Below are positions 23,047-30,679 of a DNA stretch of 33,189 nt, piece after piece. The notes under the pieces were generated by a model. It was not told the DNA's origin. It saw only the letters and a program-made list of their open reading frames with translations, and did no database searches. The position numbers were made by a program, and so were the translations under genes. Position 1 is the first letter of the stretch. The number at the start of each line of letters is the position of its first letter. Origin of the DNA: Acidobacteriota bacterium (lineage in GTDB: Bacteria > Acidobacteriota > Vicinamibacteria > Vicinamibacterales > UBA2999); the NCBI GenBank assembly GCA_021730945.1, contig JAKFYH010000052.1, positions 1-33,189 of the forward strand, in the 5' to 3' direction.

Positions 23047-24090
23047 ATGGGGATTACCGACTTCTTCAAGGGCGAATTCATTGACGTCATCGAGTGGACC
23101 GATGACTCCCGCGACACCCTCTCGTTCCGGTTTCCGGACGATGACAAGGCGATCAAGAACGGCGCGCAGTTAATCGTGCGCGAGTCGCAGGTGGCGCAGT
23201 TTGTCTACCTCGGCGAGTTCGGCGACACCTTCCTGCCAGGCAAGCACACGCTGACCACCGACAACATCCCGATTCTCACGCGGCTGGCGTCGTGGAAGTA
23301 CGGCTTCAACTCGCCCTTCAAGGCCGACGTCTACTACGTGATCACGCGGCTCTTCACCGGCAACAAATGGGGCACCTCCAACCCGGTGATGCTGCGCGAT
23401 GCCGACTTCGGCGTGGCCCGCGTGCGGGCGTTTGGCACCTACGACTTCAAGATCGTCGAGCCCAAGACTTTCCTGCGCGAAGTCGCCGGCTCCGACCACA
23501 ACTTCCGCCTCGACGAGTTCGCCGACACCATGCGATCGCGCATTGTCAGCCTGTTCACCGACGCAATCGCCTCAGCGAAGATTCCGGTGTTGGACGTGGC
23601 GTCGCGCTACACCGAACTGGGCGATGCGCTGCTGCCCATGATCAACCCGGCCGTCACCGCCAAGTACGGCCTCGCCATCACCAGCTTCATCGTCGAGAAC
23701 GTGTCGGTGCCGCCGGAAGTGGAGGCCGCGCTCGACAAGCGCGCCAGCATGACCGCGATCGGCAACCTCAACGACTACGTGAAATACCAGATGGGCCAGG
23801 GCATGGCGGCGGGCGGCGGCAGCGGCGGCGCCGCCGGTACCGCCGCGGAACTCGCCGTCGGCTTCGGCATCGCGCAGCAGATGATGCAACAGGGCTTCGC
23901 CGGTGGCGCCGCGGCGCCGACGGTGGCGGCGGTGCCGGACCTGCTCGGACCGGCCGATGCCGCCAAGGTGCTCGGCGTCAGCGAGGCCGACGTCATGGCC
24001 GTCCTTGAATCGGGCGAGCTCAAGGGCAAGAAGATCGGCGCGTCGTGGCGCATCACGCGCGCGGCCCTCAACAGCTACCTCGCGGAGTAG
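23047..24090 (+). CDS. SPFH-domain (YdjI/virion-core-like) protein with C-terminal excisionase-type HTH
   Basis: A 347-residue protein. Residues 1-245 match the SPFH family once annotated as virion core protein and represented by Bacillus subtilis YdjI: MGITDFFKGEFIDVIEW at the start, then QLIVRESQVAQFVYLGEF, and the FRLDEFADTMRSRIVSLF and Y-x-ELG regions. A glycine-alanine-rich linker (about 253-295) leads to a helix-turn-helix domain of the excisionase/MerR-like DNA-binding type (299-346: LLGPADAAKVLGVSEADV, later GKKIGASWRITRAALNSYL). YdjI homologues bind the membrane with partner proteins and recruit PspA during membrane stress. The HTH at this place may act in DNA binding or as a protein contact. 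The following gene starts 3 bases after the stop in the same frame. Confidence 0.92.
   Translation: MGITDFFKGEFIDVIEWTDDSRDTLSFRFPDDDKAIKNGAQLIVRESQVAQFVYLGEFGDTFLPGKHTLTTDNIPILTRLASWKYGFNSPFKADVYYVITRLFTGNKWGTSNPVMLRDADFGVARVRAFGTYDFKIVEPKTFLREVAGSDHNFRLDEFADTMRSRIVSLFTDAIASAKIPVLDVASRYTELGDALLPMINPAVTAKYGLAITSFIVENVSVPPEVEAALDKRASMTAIGNLNDYVKYQMGQGMAAGGGSGGAAGTAAELAVGFGIAQQMMQQGFAGGAAAPTVAAVPDLLGPADAAKVLGVSEADVMAVLESGELKGKKIGASWRITRAALNSYLAE
24084..24087 (+). promoter_or_regulatory. Ribosome-binding site GGAG that points to a CTG start
   Basis: GGAG lies inside the last codons of the SPFH gene with six bases to the CTG at 24094. No ATG, GTG or TTG occurs in frame between the SPFH stop and the first cysteine pair of the next protein, so this spacing is the main evidence for a CTG start. 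Confidence 0.55.
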
Positions 24091-24093
24091 CGG

Positions 24094-25191
24094 CTGGCTC
24101 CCGACGTCCCGGCGCTCGACAAGCATGCCTGCCCGGCGTGCGGCGCGCAGGCGGAGTGGAACCCGTCGACGCAGACGCTCGTGTGCCCGTTCTGCGGCAC
24201 TGAATCGCCATATGTGATCGATCGCGACTTGGGCCAGGTCGCCGAACGGGACCTGGCGGCCGCCCTGCGCGAGGCGCCGGCCGCCGAGGCCGAGTGGCAA
24301 GCAGCACGGCGCAGCGTGCAGTGCCAGAGCTGCCGCGCGGTCATGGTCTACGAAGCCGGGCGGATCGGGCAGAACTGCGAGTTCTGCGGCTCGCCGGCGC
24401 TCTTGGCCTACGACCAGGTCCAGTCGCCGATTCGCCCAGAGGGGGTGCTGCCGTTCCGGATCGATCGCAACCGCGTGCGCGACGACATCCGCCGCTGGTG
24501 GCGCAGCAAGTGGTTCGCGCCGGGCCGGCTGGCCCGGACCGCCCTGGTCGACACCGTGCGCAGCCTGTACATTCCGTACTGGACGTTCGACGCGCAGGCC
24601 CATTGCCCCTGGGAGGCCGAGGCCGGCCACTACTACTACGTCAACGTCGAGGGCCGCGACAGCAAGGGCCGGCGCGTGATGCGCCAGGAACGCCGGACCC
24701 GCTGGGAGCCGGCCTCGGGCGTCGTCGATCACGTCTTCGACGATGAGCCGGTGCCGGGAACGCAGGGTCTGCCGATCGCGCTGTTACGGCAGGTCGAGCC
24801 CTTCCCAACCTCCGAGCTGGTGCCGTACGACACCGCCTTTCTCTCCGGCCACATCGTCGAGCACTACCAGGTTGTGCTGACCGACGCCTCCGTCCAGTCA
24901 CAACAGCAGATGCACCAGGCGCTCGAGCAGTTATGTGCGGGCCAGGTGCCGGGGGACACGTACCGCAACCTGGTGATCCATCCCACCTGGTCGGGCCAGA
25001 CCTTCAAGCACATCCTGGTGCCGATCTGGCTGCTGACCTATGTGTTTCGCGCCAAGCCGTACCAAGTGCTGGTCAACGGATCCACCGGGCGCATGGCCGG
25101 CAAGTATCCACTGAGCGTGTGGAAGATCCTGTTTGCCCTCATGGCGATTGCCACGCTGGTGCTGTTGGGCCTGCTGGCCAGCCAGAGTTGA
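24094..25191 (+). CDS. Zinc-ribbon membrane protein (YdjG-like), apparent CTG start
   Basis: A 365-residue protein. With the CTG start, residues 13-34 hold a zinc ribbon (CPAC..CPFC), and a second follows near 75-105 (CQSC..CEFCGS). The middle part has the family's IRPEGVLPFRI, IRRWWRSKWFAPG and SLYIPYWTFDAQ stretches, and the C-terminus ends in one membrane helix (about 343-362). This is the layout of TFIIB-type zinc-ribbon proteins such as Bacillus YdjG, partner of the SPFH protein YdjI. A start at GTG 24181 would cut the first zinc ribbon in half, so it is rejected. The gene is in the same frame as the SPFH gene, separated by one TAG; readthrough giving a fused protein is possible but less likely. 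Confidence 0.86.
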   Translation: MAPDVPALDKHACPACGAQAEWNPSTQTLVCPFCGTESPYVIDRDLGQVAERDLAAALREAPAAEAEWQAARRSVQCQSCRAVMVYEAGRIGQNCEFCGSPALLAYDQVQSPIRPEGVLPFRIDRNRVRDDIRRWWRSKWFAPGRLARTALVDTVRSLYIPYWTFDAQAHCPWEAEAGHYYYVNVEGRDSKGRRVMRQERRTRWEPASGVVDHVFDDEPVPGTQGLPIALLRQVEPFPTSELVPYDTAFLSGHIVEHYQVVLTDASVQSQQQMHQALEQLCAGQVPGDTYRNLVIHPTWSGQTFKHILVPIWLLTYVFRAKPYQVLVNGSTGRMAGKYPLSVWKILFALMAIATLVLLGLLASQS

Positions 25192-25225
25192 GCCGCGGGT
25201 GCGATCCGTCCATAATGCCCAGGCC

Positions 25226-26419
25226 ATGACTCGCACCACTATCGCCGCGGCCGCCGTCATCACTGCCACGCTCGGGATTGGGCTCGCCGCCCAGCAAGGC
25301 CGCAAGCCGGTGAACTGGACGGAGTTGCCGCCGCCATTTGCCACTGAATCGGCCCGCAACAATCCGACGGTCGTGCCGAGGCCGGAGGGCGCGACGCTCA
25401 CGGTGCCCCCCGGCTTCGAGGTCAGCGAGTTCATGTCGTTCACCACCGAGCGGCCGCGCTTCATGCTGCTCGGGCCTGGCAACGAAATCCTGCTGTCGGA
25501 CACGTCGACGCAAGGCTCGGTGTTCGTGATCAAGGACGGCGTGCGGACGCCGATCATCCAGAAGCTGGATCGGCCCTACGGCATGGCGCTCAAGGGCGAT
25601 CAGCTCTATGTCGCCGAGCCGGCGTCGATCAAGGTCTACACCTACGACACCAAGTCGATGACGGTGACCGGTGCCGGCAGGGAAATCATCTCGCTCGCCG
25701 GCATGGGCACGGGGCACAACACACGGACGCTGGCGTTCAATCGCGACGGCTCAAAGCTGTACCTGTCGGTGGGTTCGCAGTCGAACATCGACCTGAACGA
25801 GCCACCCATGCGCGCGGCGGTGCATCGCTTCAATCCCGACGGCACCGGCCACGAGACCATTGCCACCGGTCTGCGCAACGCCGTCGGCATGCGCTTCTAT
25901 CCGGGCACCAACGATTTGTGGGTCTCGGTCCATGAACGCGATGCGCTCGGCGACGACCTGGCGCCGGACTACGTGACCAAGGTGGAACCGGGCGGGTTCT
26001 ACGGCTGGCCGATCGCCTACATCGGCCCCAACCCCGAGCCCCGCCACAAGGATGTGGACATGGCGAAGGTGAAGACCACGCTCTATCCCGACGTCCTTCT
26101 GGGCGGCCACGTCGGGCCGCTCGACATCCTCTTCTATACCGGCACGCAGTTCCCGGCGAAGTATCGCGGCGGCATGTTCGTGGCGCTGCATGGCTCGTGG
26201 AACCGCGCCGCCCGCCAGGGCTACAAGCTGGCCTACATCCCGTTCAAGAACGGCATGGCGACCGCCGGTCCCGAGGATTTTCTCGGCGGCTGGATGCTGG
26301 CCGCCGACAAGAAGGAAGTGTGGGGCCGACCGGTCGGCCTGCTGCAGATGCCCGACGGCTCACTGCTTGTGACCGACGATGGCGGCCGCAAGATTTGGCG
26401 TGTGTCGTACAAGGGCTAG
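25226..26419 (+). CDS. PQQ-dependent sugar dehydrogenase-like (sorbosone dehydrogenase-type) protein, exported
   Basis: A 397-residue protein with a signal peptide (residues 1-22, ending GLAAQ). The rest is a six-bladed beta-propeller of the soluble quinoprotein glucose dehydrogenase/L-sorbosone dehydrogenase group: NTRTLAFNRDGSKLYLSVGS, GLRNAVGMRFYPGTNDLWVS, then GGFYGWPIAYIG, MFVALHGSWNR and the last strand LLQMPDGSLLVTDDGG. These positions correspond to the usual PQQ- and calcium-binding loops, although the catalytic histidine cannot be assigned with certainty. The likely role is periplasmic oxidation of a sugar or alcohol. It starts 34 bases after the cassette, so it may be co-transcribed by chance. 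Confidence 0.87.
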   Translation: MTRTTIAAAAVITATLGIGLAAQQGRKPVNWTELPPPFATESARNNPTVVPRPEGATLTVPPGFEVSEFMSFTTERPRFMLLGPGNEILLSDTSTQGSVFVIKDGVRTPIIQKLDRPYGMALKGDQLYVAEPASIKVYTYDTKSMTVTGAGREIISLAGMGTGHNTRTLAFNRDGSKLYLSVGSQSNIDLNEPPMRAAVHRFNPDGTGHETIATGLRNAVGMRFYPGTNDLWVSVHERDALGDDLAPDYVTKVEPGGFYGWPIAYIGPNPEPRHKDVDMAKVKTTLYPDVLLGGHVGPLDILFYTGTQFPAKYRGGMFVALHGSWNRAARQGYKLAYIPFKNGMATAGPEDFLGGWMLAADKKEVWGRPVGLLQMPDGSLLVTDDGGRKIWRVSYKG

Positions 26420-26543
26420 CCGCGGATTTAATCAGCCGCAGATTTCAGCGAGATTCGGCCAGCCGCAGATTTCACCGAAGTGCGGCCAGCCGCAGATTTC
26501 ACCGAGGTGCGGCCAGCCGTAGATTTAGAGAGGTTGAGATTGG
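26418..26543. repeat. 27-bp tandem repeat, three full units plus degenerate ends
   Basis: Three units run back to back (26434-26460, 26461-26487, 26488-26514), sharing AGCCGCAGATTTCACCGA and ending in CGGCC, with a few substitutions. Partial, altered units flank them on the left (AGCCGCGGATTTAATC) and right (AGCCGTAGATTTAGAGAGG). The unit recalls the CCGCAGATTT-type intergenic repeats found around mobile or GxxExxY-type loci in several phyla. It fills the space between two genes and could extend the 5' leader of the next one. Confidence 0.85.
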
Positions 26544-26556
26544 CTGATTTCCAATT

Positions 26557-27102
26557 GTGAAGGCGATTCTGATTCATGGCAACGGCGGTTGCACTGCGGC
26601 TGACCACTGGCTGCCGTGGCTTGAACGGCAGTTGACCGCGCTTGGCGTGGATGTGATCAACCACACGTTTCCGGATAACGTGAAGGCGCGCGCCGAGGTG
26701 TGGCTGCCGTACCTGGAATCGCTTGATGCCGACGAGGAGACCATTCTCGTGGGTCATTCCTCTGGCGCGGTTGCCGCGATGCGCTTTGCGGAAACGCATC
26801 GGCTGCTGGGGTCGGTGCTGGTCAGCGTCTGCCACACCGACCTGGGCGACGCCTTCGAGGCCGCCAGCGGCTACTACCGCGAAGCGTGGCAGTGGGATCG
26901 CATCCGCGATAACCAACAGTGGATCGGCATCTTCCACTCGACCGACGACCCGTTGATCCCGATCGCTGAGGCTCGTTACGTGGCCAAGCAATTGAAAGGC
27001 AGCTATTTCGAGTTTCCGGATCGCGGCCATTTCAATAACTCGCGGGAGTTTCCGGAGGCGCGCGACTATCTGCGGCGTCAGCTCCGGCGCGTCGTTACTT
27101 GA
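26557..27102 (+). CDS. Small serine hydrolase (RBBP9/YdeN-like alpha/beta hydrolase)
   Basis: A 181-residue alpha/beta hydrolase of the RBBP9/YdeN group. The start is a GTG whose product begins with the first strand MKAILIHGNGG. The nucleophile elbow is GHSSGA (serine in LVGHSSGAVAAM), the acid is the aspartate in HSTDDPLIP and the base is the histidine in DRGHFN. The protein has full family length. Substrates of this group in bacteria are unknown. Its 3' end overlaps the convergent outer-membrane protein gene by eight bases. The tandem repeat directly before the start leaves little room for a normal leader. Confidence 0.88.
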   Translation: MKAILIHGNGGCTAADHWLPWLERQLTALGVDVINHTFPDNVKARAEVWLPYLESLDADEETILVGHSSGAVAAMRFAETHRLLGSVLVSVCHTDLGDAFEAASGYYREAWQWDRIRDNQQWIGIFHSTDDPLIPIAEARYVAKQLKGSYFEFPDRGHFNNSREFPEARDYLRRQLRRVVT

Positions 27103-28183
27103 TCTTCTTCGCGAACACGACCGAGGCAAGGACCTGGTCGTCCCAGAAGCCGACGACGTAACCCTTGCGGGTCATGTAACTCAGGCGCATCGTCAGTTCA
27201 GGGGTGGCGCGATAGCCTGCGGTGGTCTCGAGCCGTCGATAAAGTTCGTTCCGGCTCGCCAGGTCGGGCCGGCTCGTCCACTTGGTGCGCTGGTCGTCGT
27301 AGCGGCCGGCCGCGAACCATCGCGGGCCCAGGGTCTGGGTCGCCTCGATCCAGCCGCCATTGACGCGGGCGGCGCCGGTGGCCATCTCCCGTGACGTCCA
27401 CAGCCACTCGCCGGCGATCCGCGTGTAGCCGAAGGACCATTCGGCCTCGACCTGGCGCACCGAGGCCAGGCGATCTCCGCGCGACACATCGCGCACCTCG
27501 CGCGCCGCGGCGTACGGGCCGCGGGCCAGCGACGCCCCCAGCCGCAGGCCAATCCGCGGCGTGATGCCGCCGCCGAGCATGAGGTTGACCATGCGTGGCG
27601 GCTTGTTGTCGCCGAAGAACGGCCGGCCGCGCACGGCCGAACTGTCGGTGATCGCCGTCCGCAGGTCCCAGCGCTCGGTTGACGCGGTGATCTGGGCGCC
27701 GAGCGGATATGACGCCGCGAGGAGAAAGTTGGCCGGCGTGCCGGTTTCGAAGCGTGGGACCGGCAGGTACAGCGTTGAGTGTTGCGAGACGATCGGGTTG
27801 CGATTCGGCCGGTTCTCGAGGATGCTCAGCCCGACGGGCGAGATGATCTGCCCGGCGTCGAATCGCCAGCCAATGGATCCCGGCCGCTCGTAGCGCAGGG
27901 CGAGTTCGTAGACCTGTGTCTGCCATGTGCCATCGAACGACCGGCGGAACACCACCGGCCGCACCCGCAGGTTCAGGCCCTCGGCCAGGCGCACCGCGCC
28001 AAACACGTCGAACCACGCGGTCGGCTTGCGGGTCACCTGTGAGCCGGCATCGCCATCCACCGCCACCACCGCGTCGAGCGCGAACCGCGACGTCTGCGCC
28101 CAGGCCGGCGTGGCGACGGTGGCGCACGAGACCAGTAGCCCGGCCGCGAGTCCCGCTATGCGGTGCGTGTGCGAGGGGCCCAT
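27095..28183 (-). CDS. Outer-membrane beta-barrel (porin-like) protein, last gene of the cupredoxin/HD-GYP operon
   Basis: A 362-residue protein with a signal peptide (about residues 1-29, ending PAWAQ). The rest shows alternating hydrophobic and polar residues with many arginine-tyrosine-tryptophan strand ends (for example GWIEATQTLGPRWFAAGRYDD) and ends with a hydrophobic strand ending in VVFAKKIK. This fits a porin-type barrel of about 14 to 18 strands. I do not recognise a named family. Its start overlaps the HD-GYP stop by 28 bases, so both are on one mRNA. It may let a small molecule reach the periplasmic sensor and the cupredoxin encoded upstream; this is inference. Confidence 0.78.
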   Translation of the reverse strand: MGPSHTHRIAGLAAGLLVSCATVATPAWAQTSRFALDAVVAVDGDAGSQVTRKPTAWFDVFGAVRLAEGLNLRVRPVVFRRSFDGTWQTQVYELALRYERPGSIGWRFDAGQIISPVGLSILENRPNRNPIVSQHSTLYLPVPRFETGTPANFLLAASYPLGAQITASTERWDLRTAITDSSAVRGRPFFGDNKPPRMVNLMLGGGITPRIGLRLGASLARGPYAAAREVRDVSRGDRLASVRQVEAEWSFGYTRIAGEWLWTSREMATGAARVNGGWIEATQTLGPRWFAAGRYDDQRTKWTSRPDLASRNELYRRLETTAGYRATPELTMRLSYMTRKGYVVGFWDDQVLASVVFAKKIK

Positions 28184-29856
28184 TGGAATGCAGAAAGGTC
28201 AAGTGGCGCCAGCGCGCCAATCAGGCGGGGAACGGCCACCACCAGGGCCTCTACGGCCTGGCCGTCGAAGTCGCTCCCGGCGCAGCGCCGCAGTTCGGCG
28301 ATGGCTTCGACCGGGAGCCGAGCCGTGCGGTAGGCGCGGGCGCTGGTCATGGCATCGAAGGCGTCGGCAACGTGCACGATTCGGGCCGCCAGGGGAATGG
28401 CGTCGCCGGCCAGTCCGTAGGGATAGCCCTGGCCATCGGGCCGTTCATGGTGCAGTTCGACGATCGGGATATGGGGTGCCAGAAATGGAATGCTGCGCAG
28501 GATTCGTGCGCCCGCCGAGGGGTGCACCTTGATCGCCTCGAACTCGGCCGGCGTGAGTGCCCCTTGTTTTCGCAGCACCTCGTCGGGGACGCCAATCTTG
28601 CCGACGTCATGCAGCAGGGCGCCCAGCCGCAGCGTTTCTACGGCGTCACCATCGAGGCCGAGTTGCTCGCCGATGGCCACCGCGAACGTGCTGACGCGTT
28701 CAGAATGCCCGGCGGTGTAGGGGTCGCGGGCGTCGAGCGCGGCCGCCAGTGCGCGCACCGCGCCCAGGTAGGTGGCCTCGGCCTCGGCTTCGGCCGCGGT
28801 GACCGATGCCATCAACGAGTTGAACGTGTGTGTCAGTTGATCGATCTCGCGACTGCTGCCGCCCGGAACCAGTGGCGTTTTTGTGCGTTCGGCGACGGTC
28901 ATCGAGGTCAGCGATTGCGACAGCCGATCGATGGGTTCGGTCAGCGTGCGAGCCAGCCACATGCTCCCCACGATCGCCAGGCCCATGGCGCCAAGGGCGA
29001 TCCAGGCGAGGCTGGTGAGGGCGGTCACGGTCTGCCCGGCAGCGGCCGCATCCACCGACCCCAATGCCAGCAAGGTAACATCGTCGACCTGCGACAGCGG
29101 TTGCACCGCCCACGATTCGCCGGCCAGGTCCATGACTTGCTTTGCGACGGCGCCTGCCGCGCTGTGCGCGGCCAGGCCGGCGGCAATCGACGGGTCGAGG
29201 GTCGTGGCGAGCACCACGCTGCCGCGCACGATCGCCGCGTGCCCGCGCGAGAGCTGGGCCAACTCGCCGACGTACGACTCGTCGAGCGCCGTGCCGAGTT
29301 CCAGCGATCCGATGGTGGCATCGCCAAACTGCAAGGGCACCGACAGCAGGCGATAGACGATGCGGTAGGCGCCGGAGCCGGCCACGACCACCCGGTCCGC
29401 GGCGGCTGGCGCACCGGGCGTGCCGATTACCGATCCGCGCGGAAAGGATGCCGCCTGGCGCCCGCCGCTGGCTACCACCACGCCACGGCCGTCGGCCACG
29501 GCCAGCACGCCCGCCGAGACCCGGTCGGCAATCTTGTCCACTTCCCGCTGGATGGTGGTCAGTAGTTCAGCCGTGGTCGCGGCACTCGCCCCCGCTTGTT
29601 CGGCGAGCCAGGTGTCGAGCGCGGCTTTCAGCGTCGGGTTCTCCGCCAGCGTCGCCACCGTCGCCCGCAGGTCCTGCTGTCGGCGGGCTTCGACCCGCGT
29701 GAACACCTGTTGGGCGGTCGCCAGGTTGTCGGCGACCGATCGGCGAACCTGGTCGCGGACGCCCACGCTCAAAACGATGAACACGGCGCCCAACACCAGG
29801 GTCACCGTCAGGAACGACAACACCAGCGCGCGAGTCACCAGCCGTGGAGCGTTCAC
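28156..29856 (-). CDS. Membrane-bound HD-GYP cyclic-di-GMP phosphodiesterase with periplasmic sensor
   Basis: A 566-residue signalling enzyme. A first membrane helix (about 8-32) and a second (about 278-300) enclose a periplasmic sensing domain of double-CACHE type. A HAMP linker (about 300-352) follows, then an HD-GYP domain (about 370-540). The catalytic residues are intact: HD at 416-417 in LLHDVGKIG, HH at 469-470 and GYP at 477-479 in HHERPDGQGYP. HD-GYP enzymes hydrolyse cyclic-di-GMP to lower its level. The start overlaps the cupredoxin stop by four bases (ATGA) and its own stop overlaps the next gene. The operon suggests the sensor responds to a periplasmic condition tied to the cupredoxin, such as copper or redox state. 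Confidence 0.93.
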   Translation of the reverse strand: MNAPRLVTRALVLSFLTVTLVLGAVFIVLSVGVRDQVRRSVADNLATAQQVFTRVEARRQQDLRATVATLAENPTLKAALDTWLAEQAGASAATTAELLTTIQREVDKIADRVSAGVLAVADGRGVVVASGGRQAASFPRGSVIGTPGAPAAADRVVVAGSGAYRIVYRLLSVPLQFGDATIGSLELGTALDESYVGELAQLSRGHAAIVRGSVVLATTLDPSIAAGLAAHSAAGAVAKQVMDLAGESWAVQPLSQVDDVTLLALGSVDAAAAGQTVTALTSLAWIALGAMGLAIVGSMWLARTLTEPIDRLSQSLTSMTVAERTKTPLVPGGSSREIDQLTHTFNSLMASVTAAEAEAEATYLGAVRALAAALDARDPYTAGHSERVSTFAVAIGEQLGLDGDAVETLRLGALLHDVGKIGVPDEVLRKQGALTPAEFEAIKVHPSAGARILRSIPFLAPHIPIVELHHERPDGQGYPYGLAGDAIPLAARIVHVADAFDAMTSARAYRTARLPVEAIAELRRCAGSDFDGQAVEALVVAVPRLIGALAPLDLSAFQWAPRTRTA

Positions 29857-30560
29857 GGCGCCTTCTCCAGGACAGGCAGGGTAAATGTGATTGTCGTCGT
29901 CAGGTCGGGACGAATGGTCACCTGGTCTCGCCGCTCGCCGATGCGTTCATGCCACGCCACGACCGTATGCTCGCCCGCCGGCACGCCGTCGATGCTGAAG
30001 GTGCCGTCGGTGCCGGGAATCGTGAACCACGGATGATCAAACACGCGCGCGACCGCGCTCATGTGCGAATGAATCTGGCAGTACACCTTCACCAGCCCCG
30101 GCGTCCTGAAGGTGCGGGCGCGCGAGCTACCCGGCGGAAAGCGGCCCAGGTCGAAGGTGGCCGGTCGTGACAGTGAAAATACGTTGTGAAAGAACGGGTC
30201 CTGATTGGGAAACTCGACCACCGAACCGGCGGTGACCGCCACCACGTGCGGCACGAACTGCTCGTCTTTCTGGACGATTTTGGCTGGGGTGGCCGGCACG
30301 GGACCGGCCGGGCGAAGGCCCTCGAAGAATACGACCACGTTGCCGGCCTCGGCCTGGGCCATGGGACGCGGACCAACCGACCGGCGGTCGTAGGCTGAAG
30401 CCGGCGAAGGTGACTTGGCGGCGGTCAAGCGAACCACGCCCGCAAGCCTGCCGGTGGCGGGCCCCTGCGACGCGCGGGCGCCGTCGAGCGACAAGTCGTG
30501 GAGGGCCACCGTCAGGCCGGCTCCCAGGACGATGGCGCACGCGCGGGCGCTGAGGGTCAT
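29853..30560 (-). CDS. Periplasmic cupredoxin-like protein (MauL-like)
   Basis: A 235-residue protein with an N-terminal hydrophobic segment (about residues 5-20) that may be a signal sequence. A cupredoxin domain covers about 38-170. Type 1 copper ligands are visible: His125 in DPFFHNVF, Cys161, His164 (or His166) and Met167 in CQIHSHM. A carboxypeptidase-regulatory-like strand domain (GTFSIDGVPAGEHTVVAWHE) follows to the end. Proteins like this are often labelled methylamine utilisation protein, but no amine dehydrogenase genes are near. It is the first gene of an operon with the HD-GYP phosphodiesterase and an outer-membrane protein, so it may provide the periplasmic redox or copper signal read by the sensor. 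Confidence 0.88.
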   Translation of the reverse strand: MTLSARACAIVLGAGLTVALHDLSLDGARASQGPATGRLAGVVRLTAAKSPSPASAYDRRSVGPRPMAQAEAGNVVVFFEGLRPAGPVPATPAKIVQKDEQFVPHVVAVTAGSVVEFPNQDPFFHNVFSLSRPATFDLGRFPPGSSRARTFRTPGLVKVYCQIHSHMSAVARVFDHPWFTIPGTDGTFSIDGVPAGEHTVVAWHERIGERRDQVTIRPDLTTTITFTLPVLEKAP

Positions 30561-30679
30561 GGCCGGCCGACCGACCAGTTGAGGCGGGCTGCCGCAGTTA
30601 TCCGGTCTGGGTACACGCGAATAAAAAGCAGTATACGTCCGGCGTACATGGATTCGAGTAGTGGTTGAATAGGGAACTC

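Noticed and set aside
26434-26514. CRISPR array reading of the 27-bp repeats
   Set aside because: The units are directly adjacent with no spacers.
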